A DNA stretch of 64,000 bases. Source: Terana coerulea (lineage: Eukaryota; Basidiomycota; Agaricomycetes; Polyporales; Phanerochaetaceae). Numbering within the stretch: the first letter of the stretch is position 1; every line of letters starts with the position of its first letter. A program made the translations under genes and the position numbers. The stretch covers positions 17,201 through 81,200 of the forward strand of contig JAKOGH010000662.1 of NCBI GenBank assembly GCA_024811115.1, written 5' to 3'. The notes under the pieces are model-generated. The model saw only the letters and a list, made by a program, of their open reading frames with translations. It was not told where the DNA came from and did no database searches. Below are positions 47,516 through 59,046 of the stretch, piece by piece.

Positions 47516-50500
47516 GGCGACGAATTATCCCAGCCGCTTCGGTGACCCGCAGCCCCCTCCGGTCCGGTGGCCCGTAGCGGCAGGGAACGAGCCTAAATGA
47601 GGGCCGGCATGGTGGTCTGTATTCATTTTATTGCGTCCATTCGAAAAGAAAGAAAAACTCTAAAAATCATTCGCAGCCATATCCTGTACTCTCCCGCATG
47701 TCGCCGGGAGCTATATGCGCTATGCTAGAAGCAGCATCCTGCCGTCGTATAATCACTCAAGAGGCTCTGCAACCTCTTGCGTCGGCGGTCCAATCCGCAA
47801 TGTCGGATAAGGGCGTAGAGATCCAGATGGAGGACCTTCCAGCCTTGTATACTGTGTTCCCTCATCTCGACAGTCATGAGTCGGGAGTGCCTTCAGCCCG
47901 GGTCGATGCACCGTACCCCTCGGAGGACACTCCGAAGGAAGACGGCGCACCGGAGCTTTATTTGCACTCCTCTGGATCTACTGGCATACCGAAGACTGTT
48001 CTGTTCACGAAGGAACGTTTGTGGGTCTGGCTTACTCAGCGTAAGTGACACTTCGGCAGGCCATCCCCAGAACAGTATCACTGACTGCCAGCTTCCATAG
48101 CGTTCTATGAAGGCTCACGCCGGAGGAGAGTTCGCTTTGGAGCTATGGGATTACCGAGCTCGCACATGATGGGCATTCTAGTCCAGCTGTGTTTCCCCTT
48201 GATAGGCTCCCAAGGGGTTGCCGTATATACGCCGAAATATCCTGCTCCACCAACCATCCTCGAGCCAAGAAGTTGCTACGAGGTCGCAAAGCTTACTGAA
48301 TGTACCGGGCTGTTTACAGTGCCCTCATGCTTGGAGGTAAGCTCGGAAGCAAAACCTGGTGTAGAAGCGGTCTGAAAATCTGCATTAGGCTTGGTCACAC
48401 TCCGCTGAAAGTATGGAGTACCTCAAGATGATGCATGTAGTGGTTCGTCTATTACTTGACTGCTTTTGTTCTCCATTGAAAAGTAATCAGTTGTTCGGAG
48501 GCGCGCCTCTGTCGTCCTCCGTAGGCAACAAGATGGTATCTGCCGGAGTCCCCATTCTTTCCGGCTATGCAGCGACCGAGTTTATGTCGCCCATCAAGAC
48601 ATGGGACGAAGATTCGGAATCTCTTGCACCATTGGAGCCAGATACAGACTGGGATTACATCCGCATGTCCCCAAGTGTGGCTGCACGGTGGGAGCCCCAG
48701 GGCGATGGCACATTCGAGCTTGTTGTGATTGTAAGTCCTCCTGCAGCTCAATCGCAACTACCAGACCTCATGTATCTCGAAAGGACAATGGAAAGCTAGG
48801 AATCGCAGCTTACAACGTCCCTGGAGAGAAGGCCTACGCTACGGCTGATATTTTCGAGCCACACCCTACGAGACAGGGACTATGGCGCTTGTGAGTCGCA
48901 ATGACGCCAGGTCCATTTAGCCTGCCGGATTGACTTGGACTATAGAGTAGGCCGCAAGGATGATGTGATTCCCATGAGCACAGGTAGGTCCATGCTTTTC
49001 CCTTGCACGACCCACCCTACCGAATATTATCCATGACGCAGGTGAAAAAATTGTTCCAATCCCGCAAGAGGGTCAGATCACAGCTAGTCCTCTGGTGAAA
49101 GGCTGTGTTATGTTTGGCAGAGGGCACGAACAACCTGGAGTGTTGGTTGAACCAATGGCTGAGAACGCCGCCGCAGCCGACGACCAAGAGGCACTCACGG
49201 CTTTCCGCAACAAGATTTGGTGCGTTCTTATGTCATGGCGGCGAGGCACTGACTCATCGAAATGCAGGGCGACAGTTGCAGAGGCGAATTCGCTTGCACC
49301 TGCGTTTGCCAGAATTTTTAAGGAGATGATCATTGTCACTGACCCTGCGAGGCCTTTGCCACGCGCGGGAAAGGCACAGTTATCAGAAAGCAGTCCCTAG
49401 AATTGTACTCGAGCGAGATCGAGGAACTGTACGTATGAAAATGACTTGCGTTGTAACAACCACTGACGTGCATCACAGATATAAGTCTGTTGAGCAAAGT
49501 CTGAACATGGGCGGCGGTTCACCTCCAAGATCATGGAATGCGACTGACTTGAAGGTCTGGCTGGCAGAGCATGCAGCCGCCATTGCTTCTCGACCCGTCC
49601 CACCGCCGAATGCAGATCTGTTTGAATATGGTTTCGATAGGTGCGTCTTTGAACCATGCTCTTGTACTAGTTCTTACTCTCAGTTGCGTAGTCTGGGTGC
49701 AACGTTCTTCCGCAACCGTGTCATTGGGGCTCTCAGAGCCTCGAGCGTGGCGTGCGTGGCACGTGCGGCAAGGGCATTACCTTCGAACCTGGTATACGAG
49801 AATCCGACAGTCGAACAGCTAGCAACTACAATCTCACGGCTGGTCGATCGTTCAGAGGATGCCCAGAGCTTCCTCACATCCACTGGTCCCCGAGTAGAAG
49901 AAATTCAGGAGCTCTTGTCCAGATACTGCTCGGAGCCTTTGCACATAAGCCGCTCTGTGATCGCAGGTACATCGAGCGAAGGGCCGGTCGTTTTAGTAAC
50001 CGGTGCGACAGGAAACTTAGGGTCCCATATACTTGCCTGTCTTCTCTCCAACTCCGCCGTCGCACATGTCTACGCACTTAATCGCCCCTCCTCTGACCCT
50101 ATTCAACGCCTTGAGTCATCGTTCCGCGATCGTGGCTTGCCGGAGATCCTTCTGCACAGCCCAAAGTTCACCTTGCTCGTCGGTGATGTTACCCAGACCA
50201 CATTAGGGCTTGCAACAGCTCAGTTCTCCAAGGTACGATTACACGTCAACTCACAGATGGCCGTGCTGACACACCCGAATTTTAGGTTTTCAGCTCACTG
50301 ACCCACATTATTCATAATGCCTGGACCGTCAATTTCAACCTCCCACTCAAGGCTTACGAGGATCAAATTGCGGGGCTCAGAAAGCTACTCGAGACGTGTG
50401 CATCAGCCAACTCATCTGTCAAGATTTTCTTTACGTCTTCGATTGGAGTCGCTAGCCTTTGGGACCCGTCAAATGGACCGGTACCCGAGGATCCCTTGCC

Positions 50501-51309
50501 CGACCCCAAGGTCGCAGTCAGCTCGGGATATGCTGCATCCAAATATGTCGCCGAAAAGGTTAGTATCTGACAGTGACTACTACCAGTTATGCGAACCTTA
50601 CAACGCGATGGTATAGATGCTTGAGCAAGCGCAGGCCCAAGGACTCGCTACGTTGTCAGTGAGAATGGGTCAGGCTTGCGGTCCACTTGATACAGGCGCT
50701 TGGGGTACGGCAGAGTGGTTCCCCATCATGGTGAAGTCTGGGCTCGCGCTTGGATGCCTACCTGACCTATCTGGAGTACGTTCCACATTGGAGTTTCCAC
50801 CAATTTCGAGAACTGATTCAGATATACTCAGCCTATTTCATGGGTACCGCTAGACTCAGTCGGCCGAGCGTACGTTGACTGGGTAGTGTCAAAGGACAAC
50901 TTTCCACTTCTAGTGAACGTTGTGCATCCCCGTCCCGTGACGTGGGATGTAATATACCGGGGTATTCTTGGGGAGCTGAATCGAGAGATCACGCTTCTAC
51001 CGTTCGAAGACTGGATCAATAGGCTAGAGCAAATCTCCACTACAGCAACAGAGCGCGAGCTGATTCAGATTGTACGTACCGCGAAGCCCTCACCACTCAT
51101 CATATTAATCACTGCTACAGCCTGCTTTGAGACTGTTCCACTTCTTCCGCAGCCTGCAAAGCTCCTCCGCCGCCGCCGTAGCATACAAGACCTCCAAGTC
51201 GGAGGGATCGTCCCACACAATACGCTCTTTGTCAGTTCTTTCGGATGAGTATGGACGCAAGTGGGTAAAACACTGGATCGCGATAGGATACATAAGGGAC
51301 ACCACGTAG

Positions 51310-51985
51310 CTAACACAATCTTGTATGGGGTTTATGGAAACGGTTCATGCCCTCTGTATTGCAATAAAGCTGCGCAGATGCTGTAGGCAATCGAGTAACG
51401 AAATCGACGCCATGCTCATCTGACGTCGCCGTGAGTAGCAGGAATGCCTGGATGCGCCGCCGATTAATTGGCATGCGTTCCTTCCGGCGTGCACATGAGA
51501 GCCTCGGTACAACACAAAGCCTCGATCCCTCGTTTGAAGTACTTATCCATTCCGCTCTTGCATGAGGCCTGCCTAACCAAGCCAGGTGCGAAGGAGTGGT
51601 ATTTCACTATTGGAATTTCTATGACTAAGGGCAATGGTATGGATGGCGGCTTTGTGAAGTGCAGCCGACGCTCGCGAAACCACTTTATTGCGCCGAGAGC
51701 CAGAGCACTTCAGATGCAGATATTTACACTTCCGACTGAGGATGTCCGCCGCCTGGATGATTGGAATTTGTATAAGATCGCGAGAACATCGAGCTTGAGA
51801 ACACACCTTTTCACCAATAGTACACGCAACCGATTGCGTATGGCACAATAATTGCTGTATTGACGTATCAGATGTAAACTCTGTAGCACAGCAAAGTGCT
51901 TTTACCAGTGATAATATCGAGGCGTCGACTTATAAGCAAGACGAAATCAGACACAACCTCCTGACGACCAAGTAAATACCCATAC
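51310..51985. other. Intergenic, no supported gene
   Basis: An open frame at 51468-51851 (+) has no recognisable motif and no neighbouring exons. I do not call it a gene. Confidence 0.4.
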
Positions 51986-51989
51986 CACG

Positions 51990-52660
51990 CGTAGGTTGCT
52001 TGTACCATAAATCTTGAGATCCGCATCGACAGCACCACCGTCAATGGCAGGGGGCATAGCCGCCGTGCCTAACACATGATAAACCGGACCGCAGAAATCC
52101 TTGACATACTTAGTCAGCCCTGTCTTTCCCTTGGCGATCGTCTTCTTGGACGGAAGATGGGCTCCCTGACCTGAAGGCCGAGCGGCGGGGTGACGAGCAG
52201 CTTGAGGGCGTACTGCAGGATGTGCACCACAAGGTCCCAGATCGGCTCGTGTGCGAAGTAGTTGGGGTTAATCGCGGGCGGTGCCAACGGGTCGGCCGAG
52301 CCTATGTGCACCGTGCCGCGTGAGAACAGGTGGGTGAGCGCGCAAAAGAACGTGGTGTAGCGCTTGACGGGCTCCGCAGGAGGAACGCACGGCATGGGTT
52401 GGTGGCCGGCCCACTGCAACAACCAATATCGAGTCAGTCATTGCGTTCGAACCTCGTGCTCGAGCGTGACTCACTCGGCTTGCGGGTGCCGCTGGTCCGC
52501 AAACAGTCTCATTTGTACCTCTACTGTTTCTGCGATCCAGCTTGAAGGGAAGGACCGGCGTTGGCGAGCACTTCCGTGCTACAGGCCTCCACTTGCGCGT
52601 GCCAACCGGCTACTTCTTCCTTGGTGCCAAGAGCGGGGGCAGGGATGAAGACGTGAGACA
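51990..52660 (-). pseudogene. GMC oxidoreductase (FAD-dependent), C-terminal fragment
   Basis: Minus-strand pieces match the C-terminal substrate-binding region of GMC flavoenzymes (aryl-alcohol/glucose oxidase-like): PAPALGTKEEVAGWHAQVEA (about 52640-52580), then after an intron WAGHQPMPCVPPAEP, and SRGTVHIGSADPLAPPAINP (about 52325-52266). A segment with VYHVLGTAAMPP (about 52090-52055) carries the catalytic His region. Two frame breaks are visible, near 52526 (one base missing, giving a stop) and near 52155. The FAD-binding N-terminal half and the final exon are absent. Inactive. It may once have been a cluster oxidase. Confidence 0.75.
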
Positions 52661-55600
52661 GCCAATATAACTACAGCCTGCACTTCTCGAGGCGCTCGGA
52701 TTAGCGGTCTGGGAGGTGTATAATAGTAGCCAAGGACAACAATAAAAACGAACTGACCGTGATCAAAGGACACAACAGTGACCAGAGTATATGCCTGCTC
52801 TAGAGCACGAGCGCACGGTTATGTACCGCCTGCGCTGCTTGCGCGAGCAAATTCCGGGCAATCTTCGCCTGTGACAGAATCCCTCGTCCAGAACCTCGGC
52901 CAAGGCCAAGCGGCATGGTGAACGTTGGTGGACCGTGGGACAGCAGTGCGTTTGTGTAGGTGCGAGAGTTTCCTGACAAGAGGTGATCCAGACATGTGTC
53001 GTGCGCAGTGAAGGGTACGCATAGTAGAAGGTAGAGAGGGAGCAAGCTGAAAGGCTGGGCCAGATGACAGGAGAGAAAGTGCAACGAAAAGTGTCGGAGA
53101 GGACACGTGGCGCCGTGATCCGCCACGGAATGATCGTAACCGGGGCGCCCTCAGGCATACCGGGATATGCCGACGCAGCGTTGGCGCGTCGACCTCCGCG
53201 TTTGCCTCTCAACCTCTCTCGTCTCCCAGGCGTTCTCGCACCGACATACCAAGACATGCGCAGCTTCTCTTACAATTCCGCCTTGCACACGAACCTGGCG
53301 ATCACTCAACACTCGACGCTTCCACTAGCTCAATCTTCCCGTCTCGTCTGCTGACTGGCGTATGCGCTCCATATCGGAGCTCGCTACCAAAGCCCCTCGA
53401 CTTGCTTGCTCTCTCGACTCAATCCTTCGGCAAACGGTATCCCAGCTGTTCTTGCTGCCAGTCCCACTTCCCGCAGCCTGCGTTCGCGCTTCGGTGTGCC
53501 TGCCCTGGCAATGCATTGAGATGACGCCGATGTACGTCCATTATCTCGACGTGTCTCCACGCAACCACTTACCGTTGCGATGACTAGGCTCGCAGACAGC
53601 GCTCCCAGCCATACAGCATCTCCCTCAAGCTCTTTACTGCTGTCAACACACGTCCAGTCGCCACCGGCGAGGCCAGCAATGGGTCTACCTTGGGTGCGTA
53701 GAGTTTTTGCTGCATGCTTGTGAACTTTAGTGACAGGCACCATTCCTTTCAGCAGTCTCGCAGTACCTTGGGCCTCCGGACGGACCGAAGGCTGTACCTC
53801 GCATTCTTGTCGGATGGCAGTCCAAAACACCATCCTGTCGGTGTGTCGTTAGGTTACCCCACACCTGACCACTCTGACCTTGAACATAGTCATGGTGGTA
53901 TCTAAGGCGAATTTGTGACGCATAGTGAAAGATCACGAGGGCTGGGGGTACGCACAGTGCTCCGCCTGCAGTCTACTCCCCTCTGACGATTTCGTGATGT
54001 GAAGGTGCCGACATCAATGCAGGCTGTTATACCCTTCTTCATCGGACGTCGGTGGACCCTTCACGCGCAGGCTTTGAATTGACACCGGCATCCCGAGAGA
54101 CATACGAAGGGCGTGCAGCGCCCCAACAGGAAAATACCGACTTGGCGCGCGCAACTTCATTCATCACGCTACAACGCCTTCGAATGATATGGTACGCATT
54201 CAGGCGACAGCAGGACCACGAATCCATATCCTCGACGAGAACAGTACCTCACCAACTCCTGGTCATTCTACTCATAGTTGCTCCATATCAAGGTCCAAAA
54301 TTGTTGCACTACCCCTGATGCAATGACGTCGTTCCCCCACCCATCGTGACGCTGCAAGGGTTGGCGACATTGATATCACACCACGGTGATTATCGCCGCA
54401 CACACGAGTTTCTCCAGTTGGACGATATTTTCGGCTGATTACTTTTATAACATGCGCGGATCGGAGTACAGATACTAAGAACAGTAGCCGGAGCTGGTCA
54501 GGAAGGGTTGGCGGTGGAGCTTCTTGCTGCACAGGTGCGTTCGCCGCTGATGTATCCCGACTGGTCGTTGACCTTGACCATACAGATATCTCGTAAGTGC
54601 GCGCAACGACGGCATGGGTGACCAGGCAACATAGGGATTTGGAACATATTCATCGAGCGGAAGGCAAAACGCTTCGATAGCCATGTGCGAAGACCCAGAG
54701 GCTTGTCGAATGCCACGCTACGCCGTCACTCATTCTCTCCGACAGTGGTTGATATGGAAAAAGAAACATGGAGCATCGAGATTCGGCGTATTTGTTCCTG
54801 CTGCATCTTTCACGCTCAGCTTACCTCCCGCCTGTCAATTCCACCGCCTGCGCCACAGTTGCATTGACATAGAATGCGCTACGTTGAAGGTCGTCAGCAG
54901 GCCGGACAGGAGGCGAGGAGCGACTGGGATCTGGGAAGCTTGACTGAATTGGCTGGATGCTTTCAGTTTGCTAGCAGAGGTACGCCCCATTGCCGCTTCT
55001 TTTGTGCCTCCTATGTAACCCTTTCACTTGCCTTTCACCAGCAGACCCGTCTCTCGACTATGCCGGGACTACCGGCCGGGTTGCATAGCAAGGAAGTGTG
55101 TCGCTTGAAAGGCCTTGGGAATAGTTGGACTACTTTTTGTACGCGCAGTTCTTACATGTTCCGTCCTCTGCAGACTGTGTGGTAACTTTGAACACAATGA
55201 ATGACATAAACGCTCACCAAAGACTGCGAAGTTTGAACGCGACGCTGCGCTCGATAGCGTGCCGACCCTCGCTATGATCGACGCGTCCAGGTGTCTGCTC
55301 ATCGATGAGTATCGCAATGTCTCTCGAAGGTGTCGGCCAAACGTTTGGCAGTGGAAGTGCATGCGATCGCTGACCAGCGGGTCCAGTCCCGGTCCCGCCC
55401 CTCGCGTTCTCACCCGCCGCGTCCTGATTGGCCAGGCTTCCATCAACTCCTAATCAGACGCCCGCTCAGCTCTTGCCTCTGCTCCTTCACTTAAGTGCTA
55501 CCTCCGCTTTCGATACTCGTCCTCTGACATTGCACATTTGCCGCTAAGCCCACTATCTGTGTGATATCAAGAAGGCTCCAGCTGCGGTGAGTTCACACTT

Positions 55601-56182
55601 GGCTTCATCGACACGCCGTCTGACTTCTTCCTTAGACTCGCCCTCGTCCTCGCCCATGTCCTCGCCAGCTTCAGCATCCCGCAATGTCTGCCTCCTGAGG
55701 CCAGATCCACGAGTTTCATGCAACAGGTGCGTAGTTTTGCGAGTACACACTTCTATTCCTCGTCCCAGGCTAATCTCGCTCGCAGGAGCATGATATTCCT
55801 CGGCCGTCATGTTACAACTGTAGCCACGACGGTCTCGATGATACCGTCCAAGGAGCTGAGGCTGGCTTGAAGGAAATCAGGGCTCAAGGTGCGCGCACTG
55901 CTTGGGGTACGCGATGCAGAGCATTGACTGCCCGAAAACGTCTTAAAGCCTGCACAGTGTACCTAAGATTCTCGGATTTGCGCTCGAACGTTGGCGAACG
56001 CCTGTCGAAGAATTCATCCCAGCTTGTGCATATAGCCATCACCACGGCGTCAACACCATGCATTGGCGATTATCCCTCTCGGATGCACCGCTGGACAATG
56101 TTGAATGCTGCCTCGCGCATCACGGAGCCTCACTTCCCTCAAAGGGTGGATGACAAGCGAACCAGGCCATCCACGCTACGCC
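52661..56182. other. 3.5-kb stretch without a supported gene
   Basis: Many open frames of 60-160 codons on both strands (for example 52763-53257 and 53384-53833 minus), but none shows a conserved motif or plausible exon chain. It may include further eroded GMC sequence just upstream of 52661. Confidence 0.4.
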
Positions 56183-56621
56183 CGTAGGATCCGAAAGGTC
56201 GCGAGAATGATTTTTATGATGCTCGAGCACGAGGCGTTCCACGCTGAGGTGAGTGCCCATCCTTAACTCGTAGACTGCGACTGAAGCCAGCTCTCGCCGA
56301 TGCAGACCTTACTTTACATGCTCCTCCAGCGTGCCGGAACCGGTACTGTTCCCCGAATGGCTTGATACCGCCCGCACGGGACGTCCGACCGCGCAATCTT
56401 GGGATACCGCATCCAAGCCGTCGTCGAGTACGGCCGCACTTGGCCCTGCGACCATCACACTCGGCCACGATGACGTCGAGGCCTACAACGAGTCGACCGA
56501 CGTTGTTGGACACGAGTTTATCTGGGATAACAAGCACCCGCAGAGGGACTTGCACGTCGGCGCGTTCCCCACAGAGTCATGGCCCGTCTCGAACGGCGAG
56601 TTTTACCAGTTCCATTCATGA
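56183..56621 (+). pseudogene. EGT1 (ergothioneine biosynthesis) internal fragment
   Basis: The exon at 56183-56248 encodes RRIRKVARMIFMMLEHEAFHAE, cut here to its key part LEHEAFHAE, the iron-binding HxxxH of the EgtB DinB-like domain. After an intron, 56306 onward encodes TLLYMLLQRAGTGT. A frame change near 56345 is followed by GHEFIWDNKHPQRDLHVGAF and PVSNGEFYQF (about 56508-56615), the start of the formylglycine-generating-enzyme fold. The fragment then stops at 56619-56621. In fungi this domain is the C-terminal half of Egt1, which joins cysteine to hercynine. The EgtD methyltransferase half and the rest of the FGE fold are absent, so this is a relic or a translocated piece. Confidence 0.75.
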
Positions 56622-56985
56622 ATCTGTCATATACGCTCGGCAGACCTTCTGTGTATCATAAAGCGGTGAACCACTCATGTCACTATTATATCACAGGAAA
56701 TGGATGCTGTACATGTTCACACAAAACACAGTTCCCTTGCGACATGGGAGAACAATACTGTATGCCACGCTGTAGATGTTCGGGGACAGACAGATTTCAT
56801 CGATAGCCATGAGATTCAAAAGCGCGCCTTTTCATAACCCTCCCGCCTACTCGCCATAAATGACGGGTTGCGTCAAGCACCGCCGATGCTACTCTGCGGA
56901 TTCGTGGTCAGCCTTGAGTGTGCAAGGAAGGAGAAAAATTGGTCCATAAGTGACGACTTCAAGTGGAGTTCTCGATGTAGGCCAG
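56622..56985. other. Intergenic, nothing recognised
   Basis: No coding or RNA signature seen. Confidence 0.4.
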
Positions 56986-59046
56986 TCACAAAGAGAAATA
57001 CATACGACCCTCTTGACCAGTATGTATCTCAGCCTGTGAGTAGCCCACTGTAAAGTGCGTTGCCACAACCGGGCCGATAGAGCTCAAGCCATGATGTGCT
57101 TACCTTTCCATCTTGCTTGCCGGACTCCACATCGTTGTCAATGCTGCTGTCTGCAACCCTGGTAGTGTCGACGTGGATCATGATTGCTGGCTCCTTGAGC
57201 TACAATAATCAATCACAGGATAGGGAGCAAAACGAATCACTAACCTCATTGTCCGCTGTTAGTCCTTGGATCTTAGGCATGCTTCCGCCCCCACTCGGGT
57301 TGCGAGATCCACGCGTAGTTGAACTGCCACCCGTTACAGGTCGCATATGGTAGCTGTTGATCTCAACGGGCCTGTCGCGAAGGAAGTTACGGGCATTGAG
57401 GTTTGCAAGCATCGCATTGAAGTAGAGCGACCCCAGAGGCGCTTCGAAAATCATCATCATCAAGGTGTCTGGAGAGCCAACGACCTGGCGGTGATGCTGA
57501 GAATCAGTGCTTGACCGAATGCACATGGACCAAAGTCTTACTAGCGCTAGAACCACGATCGCGACGACAGCAGTCCACAAACCGCTGTTAATTGTTATCA
57601 ATATGAGATGAAATGCAAGTTTGTTCGTGCTGCAAATTCGATGAGCTGTAAAAGTATACAGCTTATAAAAGTATTTTACCGAGAGAAGCTTGCGCGGCGA
57701 GTGTTGCAAAGTAGAAGAACCATTGTACCGGCTATGATAACATCTGCAACAGCAGATGTAGCACGTAATGCAACGGCGAGTCCCTGTGAGGTAATCAGGT
57801 TAAATGGAGCAGATGTCTCGTATCAATTGGACCATACCACCATCTCTCCAGATGATACGACGGCTATAGAGGGGCTATCCGCTCTGTTGCATTTAGTGGT
57901 CAGCTGTGGAACCAAAGGGGATAGGGAGGATGTACGCACAGAGACACGACATAGGCTATACCAAGAAGATAAGTGAATCCGTAGTTCACGTTAAGTACCC
58001 TAGCACGCACGAATGGCACCAACTGAACTTGGCTCGTCAACAGAACAAACCATACGCAATGTTAAAGGACTTGCCTATTTGCCAGATGGAAAGCGGAGCC
58101 TATGAAGAGGGTCTAAGCTCAAGATATGAATACGACAGCCATCCACAAACCACTATGAGTGGGACGAGCCACTTGCGACGAGATTGAACTTGGTCTTGGA
58201 GTTAGGCGGACGGAGGACCAGGGATGTGTACTCAAACGCACATTTGTAAATGCGGTGTAGGAAAAACAACTGCACAGCACAGGCTCCGAGACCCTATCAA
58301 GGATATCAGCGAGTGGTCTGGAGCTGCGTATACAGTAGCTTACTAGTAGCCACACATGGTGCTTATTTTCGTTAGTTTAGTACCAGATAGACACGCGTAG
58401 TGGCTGCAACACACCGCTGTTCCCCTGCATGCCATCCATTATTGGTAACGTGCAATTGCGTTTACATATCAGGCGACTCACGTCTGTGGCATGGAAAGCT
58501 GTAAAACCGAGCCCCATCTCGTGATGAGCACAGGCCATACTACAAAAGGAGTTAGAAGCGCAATGATTGAACTTTCCGGATGACTCACGACTCGACAGCA
58601 TTATTATCTGGTTTGCGGTGTCAACCAGCCTGTGTTTTTATTGTGGTGAGATCGGCAGCTTGCTCATGTGTACACCTATTCGTACCATACAAAGACGACC
58701 TGAAGTGCATGACAATGGGTGACAAGCTTTGAATAAGCGGTGAAGTACTCACGTAAAGCTTGAGCATAGGAGGGTCGGTGTCGTAGCTGGGGTCGCATGT
58801 TGGGTTAGCCACCTACGTTCTACTGATGCCTGGCGACTACGTGCTTACTTCAGAAAATAGAGGAACCTGCAGTGCAATCAGTGTGAGAGTACACCCTGCA
58901 TATTGCTACAACACTCACATCTGCATACATCCAATCCCCCACAGAACACACGCGAGAATGCCACCGAGAAGAACGGGTCCAAATCCAAAATTCACAGTCA
59001 TGAGGTTGAGAATGATGGGGTTTTCCTCGGGCATGTCCGCGGCCAT
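56986..59046 (-). CDS. DUF6534 multi-pass membrane protein
   Basis: Read on the minus strand from ATG 59046 (MAADMPEENPIILNLMTVNF), with a first membrane helix GPVLLGGILACVLWGIGCMQ. About ten short exons follow: DPSYDTDPPMLKLY; VVFVW/LVDTANQIIML; LFFLHRIYK (about 58280-58255); WLVPLIVVCGWLSYSYL (about 58165-58115); GLAVALRATSAVADVIIAGTMVLLL (about 57795-57720), cut here to the key motif ADVIIAG; TNKLAFHLILITINSGLW; and MMMIFEAPLGSLYFNAMLANLNARN (about 57470-57395), where the SLYFNAMLANLNAR signature is diagnostic of the family. The C-terminal tail is hydrophilic with IHVDTTRVADSS and ends about 56988-56986. This family is expanded in basidiomycetes and has no known function. Several exon borders are provisional. 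No frame break is evident. Confidence 0.8.

Larger units (their letters stand above)
39024..47596. mobile_element. 8.57-kb DNA transposon candidate carrying DUF6589 and RecQ-like helicase genes
   Basis: Flanked by an exact 8-bp duplication ATGAGGGC (39016-39023 and 47597-47604) inside coding sequence of NRPS-like copy 2. The outermost ends are imperfectly inverted (TAGAC-TTCG... against TAGGC-TCG... on the other strand). Further in, a 67-68 bp inverted block (39146-39213 versus 47449-47515) is nearly perfect. Cargo: DUF6589 gene (minus), RecQ-like helicase gene (plus) and a small low-complexity ORF. A hAT MITE has inserted at 46183-46847. Terminal boundaries, duplication and gene pair are read from sequence. 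Calling it one autonomous transposon is inference. Confidence 0.8.
37370..51309 (+). pseudogene. NRPS-like adenylation-thiolation-reductase gene, copy 2, interrupted by two elements
   Basis: A paralogue of the gene at 735-10097. Exon 1 homology starts at ATG 37370 but carries at least three small indels relative to copy 1 (within about 37405-37480). It is then cut at 37647 by a short LTR element and by an 8.57-kb element. Coding resumes at about 47605 (GGMV), then intron 47613 to about 47679. From there exons look intact: HSSGSTGIPK (about 47965), GYAATE (about 48565), LPRAGK near 49360-49375, thiolation motif FDSLGATFFRNR across an intron (49641-49690), reductase motif GATGNLGSHI (about 50003-50032) and GYAASKYVAEK (about 50526-50558). 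The stop is at 51307-51309. A hAT MITE lies 2 bp before the ATG. Function as for copy 1 but presumably lost. Confidence 0.87.

Noticed and set aside
51468..51851. 127-codon ORF downstream of NRPS-like copy 2
   Set aside because: No family motif, no flanking exons, and an opposite-strand ORF of similar length; it cannot be separated from chance.
52763..53257. Minus-strand ORF as FAD-binding N-terminus of the GMC relic
   Set aside because: It lacks the GxGxxG FAD motif and the GMC signature, so the relic is limited to the C-terminal part.
55259..56187. Possible N-terminal (EgtD methyltransferase) part of EGT1 upstream of 56183
   Set aside because: No methyltransferase motifs could be read in any frame, so only the EgtB-like fragment is called.
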